Source of the DNA: CAXSEA01 sp964235675
GTDB taxonomy: Bacteria > Armatimonadota > Armatimonadia > Armatimonadales > Capsulimonadaceae
Assembly (NCBI GenBank): GCA_964235675.1
Contig: CAXSEA010000119.1
Location: 1 to 10,709, forward strand
Reading direction: 5' to 3'
Length of the DNA: 10,709 nucleotides
Below the pieces are notes generated by a model. That model was given only the letters and a program-made list of their open reading frames with translations, ran no database searches and was not told the origin of the DNA. Numbering within the stretch: position 1 is the stretch's first letter; every line of letters starts with the position of its first letter. Position numbers and translations under genes: made by a program. Below, piece after piece: positions 1 through 6,775 of this stretch.

Positions 1-193
1 TTCCAAAGGCTCCGGTGAACGCGAGCAGGTGGATGTTGAACTGGTGATGCGTGACGATCATGGCTCCGGCGAACGGCATGATGGCTTCGCTGGGAACGGG
101 GACGCAGGCGGATTCCAGCAGCATCCAGAAGAAGATGCCGAAATAACCCAGATGAGAGATGACGCTGGTGATGGTATGGCTGATCGCGTGCAC
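1..193 (-). CDS. DedA family membrane protein, N-terminal part (runs off left edge)
   Basis: Reading the minus strand from a GTG at 193-191 gives 64 codons without a stop before the window edge. A good AGGAG ribosome binding site (plus-strand 202-206) lies 8 nt upstream of this GTG and decides the start. The visible protein has a hydrophobic stretch (about residues 15-26, LGYFGIFFWMLL) followed by LESACVPVPSEAIMPFAG (residues 26-43). This matches the conserved DedA N-terminal pattern of a Glu, spaced prolines, a second Glu and PFAG (E27, P32, P34, E36). DedA proteins are inner-membrane proteins; members of the family act as undecaprenyl-phosphate or phospholipid flippases and help maintain proton motive force. 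The gene is divergent from atpG, so the two share a spacer but not a transcript. Family assignment is fairly secure; the subgroup and substrate cannot be told from 64 residues. Confidence 0.8.
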   Translation of the reverse strand, partial: MHAISHTITSVISHLGYFGIFFWMLLESACVPVPSEAIMPFAGAMIVTHHQFNIHLLAFTGAFG

Positions 194-240
194 GAAATAG
201 GCTCCTGACTCGAACAAAAAGGGAAAGGCGCGGACGGCTT

Positions 241-246
241 ATTATA
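241..246 (-). promoter_or_regulatory. Candidate -10 box for the DedA-like gene
   Basis: Read on the minus strand this is a perfect TATAAT, about 40 nt upstream of the DedA SD and GTG once a start site a few bases downstream is allowed. No good -35 hexamer is seen at 16-18 bp spacing, so the promoter may depend on an activator or may simply be AT-rich chance. Confidence 0.45.
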
Positions 247-351
247 CAGCAGGTCGCCGGGAGCCGCTCGGATTGGAGGCGAATCCCGCATAATTGCCGC
301 TGAGCGCAAAGCCCCCTGAATACCGTTGTCGCGCATTTTGCACGAGCAGAT

Positions 352-412
352 TTAGCGGAATTGGCCTATGTCATCGGCATTCCGGCAATGATGATTTGAT
401 TAATTCCGCTAA
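352..412. repeat. Long imperfect dyad in the dedA/atpG spacer
   Basis: TTAGCGGAATT (352-362) and AATTCCGCTAA (402-412) are perfect 11-bp inverted copies. Inside them, TCATCG (371-376) pairs with TGATGA (389-394, one G-T pair) on almost the same axis, with unpaired bulges of 8 and 7 nt between the stems. No T-tract follows on either strand, so it is not a normal intrinsic terminator. It lies upstream of both candidate promoters and could be an operator, a cruciform or a remnant of a small element. Confidence 0.55.
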
Positions 413-442
413 CAATACGGGGCGTCCAGGCTTCCGGCGCAT

Positions 443-470
443 TGACTTAGGAGGGGGAATCGGGTAAGAT
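443..470 (+). promoter_or_regulatory. Candidate sigma-70-type promoter for atpG-atpD(-atpC)
   Basis: TTGACT (443-448, 5 of 6 to consensus) is followed after 16 bp by TAAGAT (465-470, 4 of 6). Transcription would start near 477 and give a leader of about 115 nt before atpG. The neighbour upstream is divergent, so a promoter is required in this spacer, which strengthens the call. Confidence 0.5.
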
Positions 471-591
471 TCATCGGCTTTTTAGGGCATTGGCGACATT
501 CGATTGCGCTGGTTCGCCGGCAGCCGCTCCGACCGCATGACGCGGCCAGTTAAGCCTAATTTCAGCCCTTCAGCGACGAGGTACTTTTCCT

Positions 592-1488
592 ATGGCTTCC
601 ATGCGCCAAATCCGCGCGCGTATCCGCACCGCAAAGAACATCCAGCAGATCACCAAGGCGATGAAGATGGTCGCGGCGGCGCGTCTTCGACGGGCGCAGG
701 AATCTGTGGAGTCGGCGCGGCCCTACTCGCAGCGGTTGCGCGAAGTGATGGCGCGGCTGGCAAACAGCGGCAGCGGCGGGGGAGGTGGAAGTGTCCAGCA
801 CCCGCTCCTCAGACCTTTTACCGGCACGCCAAACCGAATCGGGATGATTGTCATTACCGGTGACCGGGGATTGTGCGGCTCGTTTAATTCGAGCGCCATT
901 CGCCGCGCAAACGAGACGCTGCGCGATTTCAGCGTGGACAATGTCCGCTTGATCTGCGTGGGGCGGCGCGGCGCGGGCTTTTTTCGTCGGCGCGGCTACA
1001 CCATTGTTAGCGAGCACGGTGTCCCGGCGGGAAAAAACGCGTTTGTGGATGCACGTGAAATCTCTCGCGAGGCTGCCGATTTGTTCCAGTCCGGCGACGT
1101 GGACGTGGTCTATCTGGTTTACACGCAGTATGTGTCGGCGATGACCCAGCGCGCGAAGGCGACTCAGCTCTTGCCGGTCGCGCCGCCCGAGGGCGACGAG
1201 GCGGGCGGAGGCGATGCGCGTGGGGCGGAGGCGATCGAGTTCGAGCCTTCTCCGGAAGCGATCTTGACTGATCTGGTCCCGCGCTATGTGGATACGCTGG
1301 TCTACCAAGGGATTCTGGAATCCACGGCCTCTTTCTTCGGGGCGCAGATGACGTCGATGTCGTCGGCCACCGACAACGCCGGCAAGATGATTTCCGGCCT
1401 GACGCTTTCCCTGAACCGAGCCCGCCAAGCGGCAATCACCAAAGAGATTGCCGAGATTGTCGGCGGCGCGGACGCTCTTCGGGGCTAA
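592..1488 (+). CDS. atpG: F-type ATP synthase subunit gamma
   Basis: Encodes the central rotor shaft of F1, which couples rotation of the membrane ring to catalysis in the beta subunits. The 298-residue protein has the usual family length. The N-terminal helix reads RQIRARIRTAKNIQQITKAM and lacks a signal peptide. The core has VITGDRGLCGSFN (87-99), and the C-terminal helix ends with the family signature ITKEIAEIVGGADAL (282-296). A Gly/Ser run (SGSGGGGGS, 59-67) and an acidic Gly-rich stretch (about 199-216) are low-complexity insertions at positions where gamma subunits commonly vary. The ATG at 592 follows a GAGG (578-581) by 10 nt. It is the first gene of its unit: atpA is not upstream, unlike the common BEFHAGDC order. 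atpD follows after 25 bp. Confidence 0.97.
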   Translation: MASMRQIRARIRTAKNIQQITKAMKMVAAARLRRAQESVESARPYSQRLREVMARLANSGSGGGGGSVQHPLLRPFTGTPNRIGMIVITGDRGLCGSFNSSAIRRANETLRDFSVDNVRLICVGRRGAGFFRRRGYTIVSEHGVPAGKNAFVDAREISREAADLFQSGDVDVVYLVYTQYVSAMTQRAKATQLLPVAPPEGDEAGGGDARGAEAIEFEPSPEAILTDLVPRYVDTLVYQGILESTASFFGAQMTSMSSATDNAGKMISGLTLSLNRARQAAITKEIAEIVGGADALRG

Positions 1489-1513
1489 CATTTTCAAAGG
1501 AGCTTTCAACCTC

Positions 1514-2941
1514 ATGTCAGCAGGTAAAGTCGTACAAATTCAAGGGCCGGTGGTGGACGCCGAGTTCGCGCCTCATCAGCTTCCCGAGCTGCTCAACGCG
1601 CTGAAAATCGAAGACGCGAGTCGTAAGATCGACCTCACGGTGGAAGTGGCGCAGCACCTTGGCAACGATGTCGTCCGGTGCATCGCCATGTCGTCCACGG
1701 ACGGCCTGGTGCGCGGGATGGACGTTCAAGACACGGGCGGCCCGATCTCGGTGCCGGTCGGCCCCGGCACGCTGGGGCGCGTTTTTAACTTGCTGGGCAA
1801 GCCGATCGACGAGAAAGGCCCGGCGACCACTGACCTGCGCTGGCCGATCCATCGCAAGGCTCCGTCGTTCGAGGAGCAGGCACCGGCGGTGGACGTGCTC
1901 GACACCGGCATGAAGGTGATCGACCTGCTTTGCCCGTTCCTGCGCGGCGGCAAAATCGGTTTGTTTGGCGGCGCGGGTGTCGGCAAGACGGTGACGATGC
2001 AGGAGCTGATCCGCAATATCGCCACCGAGCACGGCGGCGTTTCGGTGTTTGCCGGAGTCGGCGAGCGCACCCGCGAGGGCAACGACCTCTGGCTTGAAAT
2101 GGGCGAGGCGGAGTATACCGATGCCGAAGGCAACAAAGCCGTCGTTTTGGACAAAACCGCCATGGTCTTCGGCCAGATGAACGAGCCGCCCGGCGCGCGC
2201 ATGCGTGTCGCATTGTCGGGGCTGACCATGGCCGAGTATTTCCGCGACGAGCAGCACCAGGACGTTCTGCTGTTTATCGATAATATCTTCCGCTTTACTC
2301 AGGCCGGCTCGGAAGTTTCGGCGCTGCTGGGACGGATGCCGTCGGCGGTGGGCTACCAGCCGACTCTCGCTGCCGAGATGGGCGATTTGCAGGAGCGGAT
2401 TACTTCCACTAAAAACGGCTCGGTGACTTCGGTGCAGGCGATTTACGTTCCCGCCGACGACCCGACCGACCCGGCTCCGGCGACGACGTTCGCGTTCCTC
2501 GACGCCACGGTTTACCTGGATCGCGGTATTACGGCGAAGGGTATCTACCCGGCGGTCGATCCGCTGGTTTCCACCTCCCGCGTGCTCGATCCGCAGATTG
2601 TGGGGCAGGAGCATTACGACGTCGCGCGCGGCGTGCAGCAAATTTTGCAGCGCTATAAAGAGCTGCAGGACATCATCGCGATTCTTGGCATCGACGAATT
2701 GTCCGACGAAGATAAGCTGGTCGTGGCGCGGGCGCGACGTATCGAGCGGTTCCTGGGGCAGCCGATGTTCGTGGCGTCGCAGTTTACCGGGCTTGAAGGC
2801 CGCTATCTGACGCGCGAGCAGACGGTGACGTCGTTCAAGGCGCTGCTCAGCGGCGAGTATGACGATCTGCCCGAGCAGGCGTTCTACAATGTCGGCACGA
2901 TTGAAGAGGCCATCGAAAAAGCGAAAACGCTGCAAGGCTAG
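1514..2941 (+). CDS. atpD: F-type ATP synthase subunit beta
   Basis: Encodes the catalytic nucleotide-binding subunit of F1, 475 residues and normal in length. All key motifs are present: Walker A GGAGVGKT (152-159), the catalytic Glu in GVGERTREGNDLW (E184), Walker B VLLFID (D256), the ATPase alpha/beta signature PAVDPLVSTS, and the rotor-contacting loop DELSDED (394-400, a DELSEED variant). The start is placed at the ATG at 1514, which has a strong AAAGGAG (1496-1502) 11 nt upstream and gives the normal MSAGKVVQIQGPVVDAEF start. An in-frame ATG at 1448 would add 22 residues and overlap atpG by 41 bp, and it lacks family support. The gene is closely coupled to atpG and is followed by a terminator-like hairpin before atpC. 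Confidence 0.98.
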   Translation: MSAGKVVQIQGPVVDAEFAPHQLPELLNALKIEDASRKIDLTVEVAQHLGNDVVRCIAMSSTDGLVRGMDVQDTGGPISVPVGPGTLGRVFNLLGKPIDEKGPATTDLRWPIHRKAPSFEEQAPAVDVLDTGMKVIDLLCPFLRGGKIGLFGGAGVGKTVTMQELIRNIATEHGGVSVFAGVGERTREGNDLWLEMGEAEYTDAEGNKAVVLDKTAMVFGQMNEPPGARMRVALSGLTMAEYFRDEQHQDVLLFIDNIFRFTQAGSEVSALLGRMPSAVGYQPTLAAEMGDLQERITSTKNGSVTSVQAIYVPADDPTDPAPATTFAFLDATVYLDRGITAKGIYPAVDPLVSTSRVLDPQIVGQEHYDVARGVQQILQRYKELQDIIAILGIDELSDEDKLVVARARRIERFLGQPMFVASQFTGLEGRYLTREQTVTSFKALLSGEYDDLPEQAFYNVGTIEEAIEKAKTLQG

Positions 2942-2952
2942 GTTGATTTTAC

Positions 2953-2993
2953 CGGCCCGCTTCGACACAAATTAGGCGAGGCGGGCCGTTTTT
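2953..2993 (+). terminator. Intrinsic terminator-like hairpin between atpD and atpC
   Basis: CGGCCCGCTTCG (2953-2964) pairs with CGAGGCGGGCCG (2977-2988) in a 12-bp stem with one G-T pair and a 12-nt loop. Five T residues (2989-2993) follow directly. This is the form of a Rho-independent terminator, yet the next gene, atpC, starts only 11 nt later on the same strand. It may work as a partial terminator, or it may define the 3' end of an atpG-atpD message. Confidence 0.8.
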
Positions 2994-3004
2994 ATACACA
3001 AGCA

Positions 3005-3421
3005 ATGGCAAATACCTTTCAACTGCTAGTAATTACTCCTGAGCGGACAATGCTAAACGATCAGGTGCTGGACATGGTGGCTCCCGGCAGCGACGGCGAA
3101 CTCGGCATACTGGCCGGGCATATGCCGCTGATGACCACGCTGAAGCCTGGCGAAATCCGTGTCACCATGCCCGACAACCGTACTACCAGCCATATTCTGG
3201 TTGGCGGCGGGCTTCTCGAAGTGAGCCGAGAGGGCGCCGTGGTTCTGGCGGATTCGGCGGAGCGGGTGGATGAGATCGACGTCACGCGCGCCGAAAACGA
3301 TTTGGCGGAAGCGAACCGCATGCTGGCCGACCTACCCGCCGGATCGGCGGAGGCGCGTCAAGCCGCCGACACGGCGCAACTGGCGGAAGCGCGAGTGCGG
3401 GCAAGCCGCAGATCACGTTGA
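3005..3421 (+). CDS. atpC: F-type ATP synthase subunit epsilon
   Basis: Encodes the small rotor-stalk subunit that contacts gamma and the c-ring and can inhibit ATP hydrolysis. It is 138 residues, usual for the family. The N-terminal beta-sandwich domain begins FQLLVITPERTML and includes the conserved PGSDGELGILAGHMPLMTTL segment. The C-terminal part (about 90-138) is the Ala/Arg/Glu-rich two-helix region. The ATG at 3005 fits family alignments, but no SD precedes it: the 11 bases before it are AT-rich, and upstream of those lies the terminator hairpin. The nearest purine-rich stretch is buried in the hairpin's 3' arm. Translation may therefore be weak or depend on RNA folding, in line with epsilon being needed at one copy per three beta. 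Confidence 0.95.
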   Translation: MANTFQLLVITPERTMLNDQVLDMVAPGSDGELGILAGHMPLMTTLKPGEIRVTMPDNRTTSHILVGGGLLEVSREGAVVLADSAERVDEIDVTRAENDLAEANRMLADLPAGSAEARQAADTAQLAEARVRASRRSR

Positions 3422-4063
3422 CTTTAGAGCGTTCCACCCTGTCGCGGCTATCTCGGACACTGCGCCGTCGCTAGATGTTCTCATTGACGGCAGCAACACT
3501 CTCGTTTTTATGCTTGCCTTTGGGCTTGCAGTTGAGGAGCGGCGCAATACAAGTTTAACTGGTTGTGTCAGAAACTTTTCGCTTTACCACTACTGTAAGA
3601 CATATATAGCTGGCTGCATCTGCATAGCTGGAATACGTATATCGTTAGGTTTACCAGAGTGCGCCGTGACAAGCTCCGCAGGGCGGCGAGTTCCACGGCG
3701 AAATACTTCAACAGGCAACAAATCTCCGCGACATTGCGGTACATATTGATGTTCATTTCAAATGAGCTTGTGGAGATAGCCGTCAGGCAGGGCGAGTTGG
3801 ATACGGTAGATTGTCGGCACTTTTGGTTCGCAGCATTTTGATCTCCGCCTATCTGGCAGCTATACGGTGTTCGCGATTCGGCAGACGCGGCATAGTATAG
3901 GTAAGTCTCCACGGTTTTTGCATGGCTGGCAGCAGGATACGGCAGCAATGGCGGTAGGAGCTCTTGCGAATGCGCGAGCGCTTCAGAGACGGTGGCGAGC
4001 CATAAAAATCATTTGTGACAAGCGGCCTAATCGGCGGCATGCAAGTAGGTCAAGGAAAGCTTT
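3422..4063. other. Gene-free region between atpC and the PIN-TRAM gene
   Basis: This 642-bp stretch holds no gene I can support. It appears less GC-rich than its neighbours, especially at about 3550-3850. The open frames in it (for example 3568-3948 minus, 126 codons, and 3849-4040 minus) are rich in Ser, Cys and Tyr, lack SDs and resemble no family I know. Short features seen are a TAGCTGG direct repeat (3607-3613 and 3625-3631) and an ATACGTAT palindrome (3633-3640). No clear terminator follows atpC. The SD of the next gene (AAGGAAAG, 4052-4059) lies at the end. It could be a decayed gene or an unrecognised RNA; the sequence does not decide. Confidence 0.6.
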
Positions 4064-5482
4064 ATGACTGAACAGCAGCGAGTAGGGGGGAGCGCCGGCG
4101 CGGGTGTCGCCAGTCCGGCCAAGCAAACCGAAGACGAAATGATTGTCAGCCCGCGCAATATCAGTTCGCAGACGCGGACTTTGGATGAGCCTCACGCGTT
4201 TGGGCATGCGCCGCATTGGCGGGGACAGCAGGTGCTTCGGATTATAGTCGTGCTGGCGCTGATCGTGCTGGGATTCGCGGTCGGCTATCAAGTCGGCGCT
4301 CAGTTCGTCAACTATATCTACGCCGCCGGCGGCCCAGGGGGCAGCTCGGCGCTGGCAAACCTTTCGATGTATTTCCGGATGCATCAGTTTGCGTCCGCGA
4401 CGGATATCTTCCTCTTTGCGGTGGTCGGCGGCCTGATCGGCTTCTTGCTGGCGACGTCCGCTTACGCGAAAATCAGCGCGCTGAGTGAAAATTTCACCGG
4501 CATGCGCGCCAACGAGAAGGTGGCCGTATTTGTCGGGGTCGCGGCTGGATTGTTTCTCAGCGTGCTGCTCGCTCAGTTTTTGACTCCCATCCCTAAAATC
4601 GGGTGGCTGCTGACGATTTTTGTGAGCATCGTGCTGGTTTACATCTGCACCGGCGGCACGCTCAGCATGAAGGAGAATTTCGACTTCTTCAAAGTCGGAA
4701 ACGCCAATGCGGCAACGGCTCATTCGGCTGTTTCCACCTCCACTCAGATCAAAATCCTCGACACGAACGTCATCATCGACGGGCGCGTCTCCGATGTTTG
4801 CCGGACGGGATTTATCGAGGGTGAAATTTATGTTCCAGGCTTCGTGCTGGACGAGCTTCAGCATATCGCCGATAGCTCCGACTCGCTGAAGCGCGCTCGC
4901 GGGCGGCGCGGCCTTGACATTCTGAACGCCATGAACGCCAGTTTGCCGCTTCAAGTGCGCTCGCTGGATACCAAGGCCGAGTACGCCCCGCACGAGGAAG
5001 TCGACTCCAAGCTGGTCAAGCTCGCCAAAGCGCTGCAAGGCGCGATTGTCACCAACGATTTCAACTTGAATAAAGTGGCGGAGCTGCAAGGCGTCGAAGT
5101 GCTCAATATCAATGAGCTGGCCAACGCGCTGAAGCCGGTAGTTCTGCCGGGCGAAGAGATGCGGGTCGTAGTCATCAAAGAAGGCAAGGAGATGAACCAA
5201 GGAATTGGTTATCTCGACGATGGCACGATGATTGTGATCGAAGGCGCGCGACGGCGCATCGGCGAGACATTGGATGTAGTGGTCGCGAGCGTTTTGCAGA
5301 CGAATGCCGGCAAAATGATTTTCGCGGCGATCAAATCCGGCTACGATGATGGCGGCGGCTACGATTACGACGCCGGCAGCGCCCCTGGGGAGCAAACTCC
5401 GGGAGCAGGATCCTCCTACCCTGATGCAGGTTCACGCCCTTATCCCGGCAGCCGGCCGCGGCGCCCGCTACGGGACCGCTGA
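4064..5482 (+). CDS. Membrane PIN-TRAM domain protein (YacL family)
   Basis: A 472-residue protein with a polar N-terminal tail (1-55), four predicted membrane helices (about 57-78, 113-132, 153-172, 180-197), a PIN nuclease-fold domain (about 229-345), a TRAM domain (about 365-425) and a disordered Gly/Asp/Tyr/Pro/Arg-rich C-terminal tail. PIN acidic residues are present: D233 and D239 in ILDTNVIIDG, D263-E264 in LDELQ, D285, and D332 in TNDFN. TRAM is a small RNA-binding beta-barrel, so a membrane-tethered RNA-processing role is plausible, but the role of YacL proteins is not well established. The ATG at 4064 has AAGGA 7 nt upstream. The Bacillus yacL gene lies directly before ispD and ispF, and the same order is seen here, which supports the family call. 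The last 59 bp overlap ispDF in another frame. Confidence 0.92.
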   Translation: MTEQQRVGGSAGAGVASPAKQTEDEMIVSPRNISSQTRTLDEPHAFGHAPHWRGQQVLRIIVVLALIVLGFAVGYQVGAQFVNYIYAAGGPGGSSALANLSMYFRMHQFASATDIFLFAVVGGLIGFLLATSAYAKISALSENFTGMRANEKVAVFVGVAAGLFLSVLLAQFLTPIPKIGWLLTIFVSIVLVYICTGGTLSMKENFDFFKVGNANAATAHSAVSTSTQIKILDTNVIIDGRVSDVCRTGFIEGEIYVPGFVLDELQHIADSSDSLKRARGRRGLDILNAMNASLPLQVRSLDTKAEYAPHEEVDSKLVKLAKALQGAIVTNDFNLNKVAELQGVEVLNINELANALKPVVLPGEEMRVVVIKEGKEMNQGIGYLDDGTMIVIEGARRRIGETLDVVVASVLQTNAGKMIFAAIKSGYDDGGGYDYDAGSAPGEQTPGAGSSYPDAGSRPYPGSRPRRPLRDR

Positions 5483-6632
5483 AAACAAGATCTTCGCGAC
5501 TCTGAATGGCCGCGCTGTCGTTGCACGCACCGCGGAAGCGTTTTTGCAATGCGCTTCCGTGGACACCGTGACAATTGTCGGGCGAGCCGATGAGCTGGAG
5601 CGGCTGCAAGGGCTTGTCACCGGTACGGAATACGATAGCAAGCTAAGTTTCTGTGCCGGCGGCGCGTCCCGGCAGGAGTCGGTCCACTTAGGCTTAGAGT
5701 CGCTTGCCGCTCGGGGCGCGCATTCCAGCGATGTCGTTCTCGTCCACGATGCCGCCCGGCCTCTGGTGTCGCAAGAGCTGATCGAGCGCTGTATCGGCGC
5801 GGCTACGCTGCATGGGACGGCTGTCGCGGCTATTCCCCTGGTGGACACGATTAAGCGTGTTTCCTCGAACACGGGATTGATCGAGCAGACAATTTCTCGC
5901 GAAGATCTCTGGGCGGCGCAAACGCCCCAAGCGGCGTCCCTGGGCGTACTCCGGCAAGCGATAGCCGACGCTTTGTCTCTCGAATTCTCGGGCACCGATG
6001 AAGCTTCGGCGCTGGAGAAAGCGGGCGTCAAGCCGTTTGTCGTTGTTGGGGAGCGCTCCAATATCAAGATTACGACACAAGACGACCTCGCTTTCGCCTC
6101 GGCGCTGATTGACCCTCAATCGAGCAGTAATATCGTTCAACCCGCTCGCCCGCCGTTTCGGATTGGGATGGGCTACGACATTCATCAGCTCGTGCCGGGC
6201 CGCAGGCTGGTGCTGGGCGGGGTGGAGATCGCCTACTCCCATGGCCTGCTCGGGCACTCCGACGCCGACGTGATTCTGCACGCGATTTGCGACGCTCTTC
6301 TTGGCGCTGCCGCCCTTCCCGATATCGGCCACCTGTTTCCCAACGACGATCCGAACTATGCCGGAGCCGATAGCTTGGAGCTGCTTCGGGCGGTGCACGG
6401 CAAGATTACGGAAGCTGGCTACGTAGTGGGAAATGTGGATGTGTGCGTGATTGCCGAGCTGCCGAAGATTTCGCCACACGCGCCGGAGATGAGGCGCAGA
6501 ATCGCGGATGCTTTGCAGGCGAGTATCGACGCCGTTTCGATTAAAGCGACGACGAACGAAAAAATCGGCTCTCTTGGGGCAGGAAAAGGCATCGCGTGCC
6601 ACGCTACGGCCTTGATTATGCGTATGGAGTAG
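5424..6632 (+). CDS. ispDF: Bifunctional IspD-IspF (MEP pathway)
   Basis: A 402-residue fusion of two MEP-pathway enzymes. IspD (about 1-235) makes CDP-methylerythritol from CTP and MEP; IspF (245-402) cyclises CDP-ME 2-phosphate, releasing CMP. IspD marks are the CTP loop LIPAAGRGARYG with K22, VHDAARP (107-113), DTIKRV, AAQTPQ, GTDEASALEKAG and NIKITTQDDL. IspF marks are GYDIH (metal ligands D252 and H254), LGHSDADV (H278), CDALLGAAALPDIG and the C-terminal TTNEKIGSLGAGKGIACHA. A short Ser/Pro-rich linker joins them. The ATG at 5424 is chosen because IspD starts at this segment; the longer in-frame ATG at 5346 adds 26 low-complexity residues. The nearest AGGA (5407-5410) is 13 nt away, so initiation may rely on coupling with the overlapping upstream gene. 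Confidence 0.95.
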   Translation: MQVHALIPAAGRGARYGTAENKIFATLNGRAVVARTAEAFLQCASVDTVTIVGRADELERLQGLVTGTEYDSKLSFCAGGASRQESVHLGLESLAARGAHSSDVVLVHDAARPLVSQELIERCIGAATLHGTAVAAIPLVDTIKRVSSNTGLIEQTISREDLWAAQTPQAASLGVLRQAIADALSLEFSGTDEASALEKAGVKPFVVVGERSNIKITTQDDLAFASALIDPQSSSNIVQPARPPFRIGMGYDIHQLVPGRRLVLGGVEIAYSHGLLGHSDADVILHAICDALLGAAALPDIGHLFPNDDPNYAGADSLELLRAVHGKITEAGYVVGNVDVCVIAELPKISPHAPEMRRRIADALQASIDAVSIKATTNEKIGSLGAGKGIACHATALIMRME

Positions 6633-6681
6633 TGTATGGTGTTTTTAGCTCGGCGGACTGCGCGGAAAGCAAGCCGGGCGA

Positions 6682-6710
6682 TTGACTAGGAGGGATAAGA
6701 GATCGATCAT
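6682..6710 (+). promoter_or_regulatory. Possible promoter for hpf
   Basis: TTGACT (6682-6687, 5 of 6 to consensus) and GATCAT (6705-6710, 4 of 6) are spaced 17 bp apart in the 143-bp gap after ispDF. A start near 6717 would leave a leader of about 60 nt. The -10 match is modest, and readthrough from ispDF is equally possible because no terminator is seen in the gap. Confidence 0.3.
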
Positions 6711-6733
6711 TCTCGCCGGAGATGATCCGGCGA
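6705..6733 (+). promoter_or_regulatory. Overlapping inverted repeats upstream of hpf
   Basis: TCGCCGG (6713-6719) and CCGGCGA (6727-6733) form a perfect 7-bp stem with a 7-nt loop. GATCAT (6705-6710) and ATGATC (6722-6727) form a second perfect pairing that uses the loop of the first plus one base of its stem. The two folds would compete or form a pseudoknot-like arrangement about 25 nt upstream of the hpf SD. Function is not known. Confidence 0.35.
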
Positions 6734-6775
6734 ACTCATCGCGAAATTTGACGATTCAGAGGGAGTTCACCACTC

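Larger units (their letters stand above)
194..591. other. Divergent spacer between dedA-like gene and atpG
   Basis: This 398-bp stretch holds no convincing gene. An open frame beginning at 504 on the plus strand continues inside atpG in another frame and is a shadow. The spacer contains a TATAAT on the minus strand (241-246), a TTGACT/TAAGAT promoter pair on the plus strand (443-470), a long imperfect dyad (352-412), and the ribosome binding sites of the two flanking genes. No tRNA-like fold was seen. Confidence 0.7.

Noticed and set aside
1517..2968. 483-codon minus-strand open frame opposite atpD
   Set aside because: Arg/His/Gln/Leu-rich product typical of the antisense of a GC-rich gene; atpD on the other strand is certain.
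3607..3631. TAGCTGG direct repeat 18 bp apart
   Set aside because: Only two copies of 7 bp; too short to call an iteron, CRISPR or transposon end.
3568..3948. 126-codon open frame on the minus strand between atpC and the PIN-TRAM gene
   Set aside because: Odd residue mix rich in Ser, Cys and Tyr, no SD, no family resemblance, and lower-GC DNA where long chance frames are still possible.
3983..5395. 470-codon minus-strand open frame opposite the PIN-TRAM gene
   Set aside because: Antisense shadow of a recognised gene; composition is typical of shadows and no domain was seen.
5346..5423. Longer ispDF start adding 26 residues
   Set aside because: The extra residues are low-complexity, lie over the PIN-TRAM frame, and precede the point where IspD proteins normally begin.
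442..6696. ATTGACT followed by AGGAGGG occurs upstream of both atpG (442-455, one extra T) and hpf (6681-6694)
   Set aside because: A rough count shows that several 14-base matches with one gap are expected by chance in 10 kb; the shared bases are largely a -35 box and a purine run.
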